NCBI RefSeq assembly: GCF_015100155.1
Contig: NZ_JACKZA010000014.1
Span: 1 to 64,000, forward strand
DNA: 64,000 nt
Source of the DNA: Acidithiobacillus sp. HP-2
Lineage (GTDB): Bacteria; Pseudomonadota; Gammaproteobacteria; Acidithiobacillales; Acidithiobacillaceae
Direction of reading: 5' to 3'
Below, one piece after another: positions 59,983 to 64,000 of this stretch (the first letter of the stretch is position 1; each line of letters starts with the position of its first letter). The notes beneath the pieces are model-generated. The model saw nothing but the letters and a program-made list of their open reading frames with translations, did not search any database and was not told the DNA's origin. A program made the position numbers and the translations under genes.

Positions 59983-61830
59983 TCAACCAAAGGCCTGGGC
60001 GGGGTTCACGACAATATTGGTGAAATCCCGTAATTTCATTTTGGGACGCAAGTCACTCAAAATAGCCGCCTTGGCCACCGGAAGCGCTTGCCAGGCATTG
60101 TTCCCGCCATCCTCTACTATTGCCGCCACCGCAATTTGCGGATGATGGAGTGGCGCCCAACCGATGAAAAGAGAGTCATCATTATAAATTGTGCGACCAT
60201 CCTGATAACCGATGGGCACTTCGGCTGTTCCGGTTTTACCGGCCATGGACAAACCCGGCGTTGCCATGCTTTTACAAGTACCCTGCGTCACACAGGCTGC
60301 CATCCCCTTGCGCACGGCCTGTAGAGCAAAGGCAGGAATATGCAGATTCTTGGCAGGCGGAATTGCTAAAGGCTGCCGCACCCCGGTTTCCGGATTAATA
60401 AGTGCGCTTACCACATGCAAGGAGGGTAAATATCCGCCGTTGGCTATGGCTGACACGGCACGCACCAATTGCAGTGGCGTCACCAGCAAGTAGCCTTGTC
60501 CAATACCCAGAATCACCGAATCGCCGGTGTACCAGGGCTGATGAAAATGCGCTTCTTTCCAGCGCGGCGTCGGCACGAAACCGTTGGCGCTACCGGGAGT
60601 ATCAATGGGCGCCGGGTGGCCAAAGCCAAAACGCCAGAGAGCCGCATCCTGACGTTGAATACCCATTTTGATAGCCAGCTTGTAAAAAAACACGTCTACC
60701 GACCAGGCCAGCGCCTTGGTCAAACCGGTTTCACCGAAGCCCGAGCGATACCAGTCCCAGTAAACATGACCACCCAGACGGATATAACCGGGGCAGTAGG
60801 TGTGAAAATTGGGCGAAATAACATGATCCTGAAGCGCCTCAATGGAATAAAAGGGCTTGATGCAGGAGCCGGGTGGATAAAGCCCTTGCGCCACCCGATT
60901 CAGCAGGGGGCGTCCCTTGTCATGCAGCAGGCTCTGCCAGTGGACTTCACTGATGCCATTTACAAACCAGTTGGCATTGAAGCTGGGATTACTGTAACTG
61001 GCGATCACTGCGCCATTATTGGGATTAACTGCCACCAGCGCACCACGAAAATGATTGCGGCGCATAACGGTTGCGACGGCGCGCTGCACCCGCAGGCGCA
61101 AACTGGTCTGGAGGTTATCTCCAGGCGTTGGGGCAATATCCCGCAAATTGGCCACAGGCACGCCCAAGGCATTTACATCCTTGATCTGATATCCGAATTT
61201 TCCACGCAGTTGACGTTCAAACGCATATTCCAGACCGTTTTCGCCAATGAACCGGCGATAAATGTATTTTTGCTGATCAAAACCTTTCAGATTTCGGGCA
61301 CTGACCGGTCCGACATAACCGACTACCGAGGTAAACAGGGTTTTGTAGGGATAATAGCGATGCCACTGTGCGGCCACTTGCACCCCTGGAAACTGCATAT
61401 CACGCACCGAAAATGCAGCTATTTGTTGGGCATTCATGCGGTGCAGAAGAATTCTGGGGATATAGGGTGGTTTGTCATCCAGGGTCCGCAGTAAATGCGC
61501 AATATTTCGTTTCGGAACAGGAAACAGTTGATCAATGTGCTTCAGGGTCGCATGCAGGTGCTCTGTTTCGTCCGGAATGATTTCCAGCACATAACGCGGA
61601 TGGTTGGCGGCGAGAATCTGGCCATGACTGGCAAGAATCAGTCCTCGCGCCGGAGCGACCGGAACAATGGCCGTATGATTGGCCTGAGCCATTTGCCGGA
61701 AGCGTTGATAATGCAGCACCTCCAGATCGACCAGACGCCAGACCAGATACACAAACGCCAGCAGCAGCAAGGTAATAGCCAAAGCCAAACGACCCCGGAA
61801 GCGACCGGTTCTTACGGCGTTCGGACTCAT
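59983..61830 (-). CDS. mrdA: penicillin-binding protein 2
   Basis: Elongation-specific class B transpeptidase, 615 aa, the usual PBP2 length. One membrane anchor (LALAITLLLLAFVYLVWRLV), PBP dimer domain about 55-230, transpeptidase 260-600. Motifs: GSCIKPF (SxxK, about residue 320), the PBP2-type S-x-D (WSVDVFFYKLAI), and KTGTAEV. The N-terminus RFRQMAQANHTAIVPVAPARGLIL is typical of MrdA. rodA is not next to it in this window. Confidence 0.93.
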   Translation of the reverse strand: MSPNAVRTGRFRGRLALAITLLLLAFVYLVWRLVDLEVLHYQRFRQMAQANHTAIVPVAPARGLILASHGQILAANHPRYVLEIIPDETEHLHATLKHIDQLFPVPKRNIAHLLRTLDDKPPYIPRILLHRMNAQQIAAFSVRDMQFPGVQVAAQWHRYYPYKTLFTSVVGYVGPVSARNLKGFDQQKYIYRRFIGENGLEYAFERQLRGKFGYQIKDVNALGVPVANLRDIAPTPGDNLQTSLRLRVQRAVATVMRRNHFRGALVAVNPNNGAVIASYSNPSFNANWFVNGISEVHWQSLLHDKGRPLLNRVAQGLYPPGSCIKPFYSIEALQDHVISPNFHTYCPGYIRLGGHVYWDWYRSGFGETGLTKALAWSVDVFFYKLAIKMGIQRQDAALWRFGFGHPAPIDTPGSANGFVPTPRWKEAHFHQPWYTGDSVILGIGQGYLLVTPLQLVRAVSAIANGGYLPSLHVVSALINPETGVRQPLAIPPAKNLHIPAFALQAVRKGMAACVTQGTCKSMATPGLSMAGKTGTAEVPIGYQDGRTIYNDDSLFIGWAPLHHPQIAVAAIVEDGGNNAWQALPVAKAAILSDLRPKMKLRDFTNIVVNPAQAFG

Positions 61831-62093
61831 AAAAACCTGCCTGCAACACCCATGAAATGAGGGAACAACAATCGCGTAACGGCCTCTGCTAACAAAGTTT
61901 ATGGCTATGCTGAGAGGTCATGATGGCGGGGAAAGTTCCCCAAGCCTCACACATTACCGTTGAGCTGCCGGGAACTTCCCACGAAAAGTAGGCGTCTTAA
62001 GACGCGTGTATAGCACCATGACCATGACTTGAAGATGCCGCTAATGACCCGTAATCATTCCTGTAGTTATTCGTTGGAACTCAGCTCTGTTCC
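61831..62093. promoter_or_regulatory. divergent promoter region with three palindromes
   Basis: Gap between leftward mrdA and a rightward small membrane peptide. It holds GGGGAA-AG-TTCCCC (61928-61941), GGGAA-C-TTCCC (61970-61980, 40 bp away centre to centre) and GCGTCTTAAGACGC (61992-62005). The first two share the same half-site and may bind one regulator. Confidence 0.5.
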
Positions 62094-62222
62094 ATGCTGA
62101 TGACTGACGTCCTGGAAATACTGCTTATTTTGGCAGGCATCGCCCTCTTCACTTATCCAGCCAGCATTCTGGTGGAGAAGATATTGCGTCATTGGGACAA
62201 AAATCATCCTGAAAAAAATTAG
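62094..62222 (+). CDS. 42-aa membrane peptide upstream of degP
   Basis: MLMTDVLEILLILAGIALFT then a basic tail (KILRHWDKNHPEKN). One predicted helix and no homologue known to me. Ribosome site weak. It ends 12 bp before the degP ATG, and AGGAG for degP overlaps its stop, so it may be a leader peptide or a coupled small protein. Confidence 0.45.
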   Translation: MLMTDVLEILLILAGIALFTYPASILVEKILRHWDKNHPEKN

Positions 62223-62234
62223 GAGCCTACGTTT

Positions 62235-63740
62235 ATGCCTTTACGTTCATTCAGTTTTCAGCCACGGCGGATACTTGTCGCCGTAATAGCCGCAACGGCG
62301 GGTTTTGGACTCGGTGCGGCAGGCTGGGCTTTTGCTGCAGACAGTCAGACGAGCTCACCCGCCACAACGTCCAAACCTGCCCCGGCAACAACAGACACCA
62401 TGCCGCAAAAACTGGTGGACCTTCCCGATTTCACACCCATTGTCAATAAATATGGGAACGCGATCGTTAAAATTGATGACTCCGACACCAAAATCGTTCG
62501 GGGAGGGGCGGGAAACACTACCGATCCGTTCCCCAGAAACTCGCCTTTCTACCAGTTTTTCCAGGGGTTTTCTGGAGCCAACCCGCCCCAGAAAGAAAAA
62601 ATGGAGGCCCTGGGCTCAGGATTTATTATTTCCCACAATGGTTATATTGTGACGGCAGGACATGTGGTGCGGGGAATGCATCATATTATTGTGACATTGA
62701 CCAACCATCACGCTTACCCGGCCAAGGTGGTGGGTTTATCGGTTCGCTATGATACGGCGCTGCTGAAAATCAATGCCCACAACCTGCCCACGGTAGAACT
62801 GGGCAATTCCCGTAACCTTAAAGTAGGCCAGTGGTTGCTGGCGATTGGCATGCCTTTTGGTTTTTACAATACGGTCACCCAGGGTGTAGTCAGCGCCCTG
62901 AATCGCCCGCTGCCCCATGATGATGAATACATTCCTTTCATTCAGAGTGATGTTCCCATCAATCCCGGCAACTCGGGTGGGCCTATTTTCAACATGGAAG
63001 GTCAGGTCGTCGGTATTAATGATCAGATATATACCAACGATGGTGGCTACATGGGCCTATCCTTCAGCATTCCCATCAATACGGCGATGCGCGCAGTACA
63101 TGCCTTCGAAGAACACAAAAAGCTTCGCTTTGGCTGGCTTGGAGTGGACGTTCAGGAAGTGAATCCGCAAATGGCCAAGGCCCTCCATCTGAAAGAACCG
63201 GTCGGGGCACTGGTTGCCTCGGTCAGCCCCCATGAAGCAGCCGCCAGGGCAGGACTGAAGCCGGGTGACGTCATTGTGACCTACAACCACGAGGCCGTTT
63301 ACAGCGTCGGACAACTGCCTCCCCTCGTCGGTGACACCCCTCCGGGAACCACGGTACCCATGGGCATTTTGCATGACGGTAAACCGGAAACCCTGCAGGT
63401 TACCATTGGCACCATGCCCGCCAAAATGCGTCATGTGGAAGCCGAAAAAACGGCAGATATCCGCCGTCTCGGGCTGCGCGTCACCACCCTCGGTCAGGCC
63501 GCACAAAAGCGTCTGGGCATTCATCACGGAGTTGAAATTGAAAGCATTTATCCCGGCCCCGCCGCCCAAATGGGATTGACCGATGGGATGGTCATTCAGC
63601 AAATTGACCAGCAGGAAGTGAACAGCCCGGAACAGCTGCAGCAAATTGTCCGGAAATTGCCGGCCCACACGCCGATTCCATTGCTGGTTCGCCAGGGTCA
63701 TCAAAGCCTCTACGTGGTGATCACACTCCCTGCACACTAA
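62235..63740 (+). CDS. periplasmic serine protease DegP/Do
   Basis: 501 aa with signal peptide (VAVIAATAGFGLGAAGWAFAA). Protease domain about 55-300 with catalytic His143 (TAGHVV), Asp173 (RYDTALLKI) and Ser247 (GNSGGPIF). Two PDZ domains at about 300-385 (FGWLGVDVQEV) and 405-500. Signatures fit Do/DegP-type HtrA proteins which act as protease and chaperone in the periplasm. AGGAG 9 nt before the ATG. Its paralogue's tail is at the left edge of the window. It is followed by a D,D-carboxypeptidase in the same direction, which may point to an envelope-stress group. Confidence 0.95.
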   Translation: MPLRSFSFQPRRILVAVIAATAGFGLGAAGWAFAADSQTSSPATTSKPAPATTDTMPQKLVDLPDFTPIVNKYGNAIVKIDDSDTKIVRGGAGNTTDPFPRNSPFYQFFQGFSGANPPQKEKMEALGSGFIISHNGYIVTAGHVVRGMHHIIVTLTNHHAYPAKVVGLSVRYDTALLKINAHNLPTVELGNSRNLKVGQWLLAIGMPFGFYNTVTQGVVSALNRPLPHDDEYIPFIQSDVPINPGNSGGPIFNMEGQVVGINDQIYTNDGGYMGLSFSIPINTAMRAVHAFEEHKKLRFGWLGVDVQEVNPQMAKALHLKEPVGALVASVSPHEAAARAGLKPGDVIVTYNHEAVYSVGQLPPLVGDTPPGTTVPMGILHDGKPETLQVTIGTMPAKMRHVEAEKTADIRRLGLRVTTLGQAAQKRLGIHHGVEIESIYPGPAAQMGLTDGMVIQQIDQQEVNSPEQLQQIVRKLPAHTPIPLLVRQGHQSLYVVITLPAH

Positions 63741-63767
63741 AAATTAACCAACGTATAAGGAAGTCGC

Positions 63768-64000
63768 ATGCGCTACAAAAAGTACCTGCAGCACAAATCC
63801 CGTTTCATTTTGCTTGCTGCCTTCGCCACCCTGATGACGGGTGGCACCGCCTTTGCGGGTACCAACCTGTTGATGCCCCCCCCACCACCCATACCAGATG
63901 CCAAAAGCTATGTGCTGATGGATTTCCAAACAGGCCAGATTATTGCGGAAAAAGATGCCAACCTGCAGTTACCCCCGGCCAGCCTGACCAAATTGATGAC
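63768..64000 (+). CDS. D-alanyl-D-alanine carboxypeptidase, start only (cut by window edge)
   Basis: 77 codons remain. Signal peptide FILLAAFATLMTGGTAFAG; then AKSYVLMDFQTGQIIAEKDA, and the SxxK active-site motif in PPASLTKLMT at the window edge. These are the hallmarks of class C PBP5/6-type (DacA/DacC) enzymes, which trim pentapeptides in the wall. AAGG lies upstream of the ATG. It is 27 bp after degP, same strand. Confidence 0.9.
   Translation, partial: MRYKKYLQHKSRFILLAAFATLMTGGTAFAGTNLLMPPPPPIPDAKSYVLMDFQTGQIIAEKDANLQLPPASLTKLM

Overview
The window looks like chromosomal DNA of a mid-GC gammaproteobacterium-like acidophile, most consistent with an Acidithiobacillus species. This is inferred from gene content and protein style (NtrB/NtrC, paired ammonium transporters, an Anbu proteasome island, a Tad pilus locus, three class B penicillin-binding proteins). 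I could not run a database search, so the genus is a guess.

Layout. 1-0.5 kb: the C-terminal end of a Do-type protease. 0.5-7.5 kb (minus strand): a conserved translation block, ffh-rpsP-rimM-trmD-rplS, followed by an unknown gene, xerD and an unknown protein. 7.5-23.2 kb: a Tad/Flp-type pilus locus. tadB-tadC and a DUF192 gene run leftward. Divergent from them run a LuxR-type regulator, an OmpA-like lipid-envelope protein, a Flp-type pilin, TadG- and TadE-like pseudopilins, a 55-aa mini-pilin, CpaB, CpaC, an FHA-fused CpaF ATPase, another TadE-like protein and two proteins with LprI-like domains, one of them a predicted pesticin/T4-type muramidase. No TadZ/CpaE, TadV prepilin peptidase or TadD is present. 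23.2-30.6 kb: family 4 uracil-DNA glycosylase, Uup-type ABC-F ATPase, a 199-bp giant inverted repeat, an FtsI-like PBP operon, tRNA-Pro(CGG) and the polyprenyl diphosphate synthase ispB.

30.6-53.4 kb is a nitrogen-control district. It holds ntrB-ntrC, the complete Anbu island (Anbu protease, circularly permuted ATP-grasp, alpha-E, transglutaminase/DUF2126), the stress kinase set PrkA, YeaH and SpoVR, two AmtB transporters, GlnK and a porin. Palindromes of the NtrC type (TGCAC-Y-N5-GGTGCA) and sigma-54 promoters (TGGCAC-N8-GC type) lie upstream of ntrB, the ATP-grasp operon, prkA, amtB and the porin-glnK-amtB operon. A further sigma-54 element lies about 10 nt before a ~66-nt transcript unit that ends in an intrinsic terminator and carries an exposed CUCCUCCUC tract. 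This looks like a new small RNA with anti-Shine-Dalgarno potential.

53.4-64 kb is envelope-oriented: small lipoproteins, a second FtsI-like PBP whose SxN motif reads SSC, RlpA, a superinfection-immunity-like membrane protein, a potassium channel, PBP2 (mrdA), two short membrane peptides, a complete DegP/Do protease (paralogue of the one at the left edge) and the start of a D,D-carboxypeptidase. The main stories are (i) a nitrogen-starvation regulon that includes the Anbu island and a candidate sRNA, and (ii) a divergent Tad pilus system with its own muramidase.
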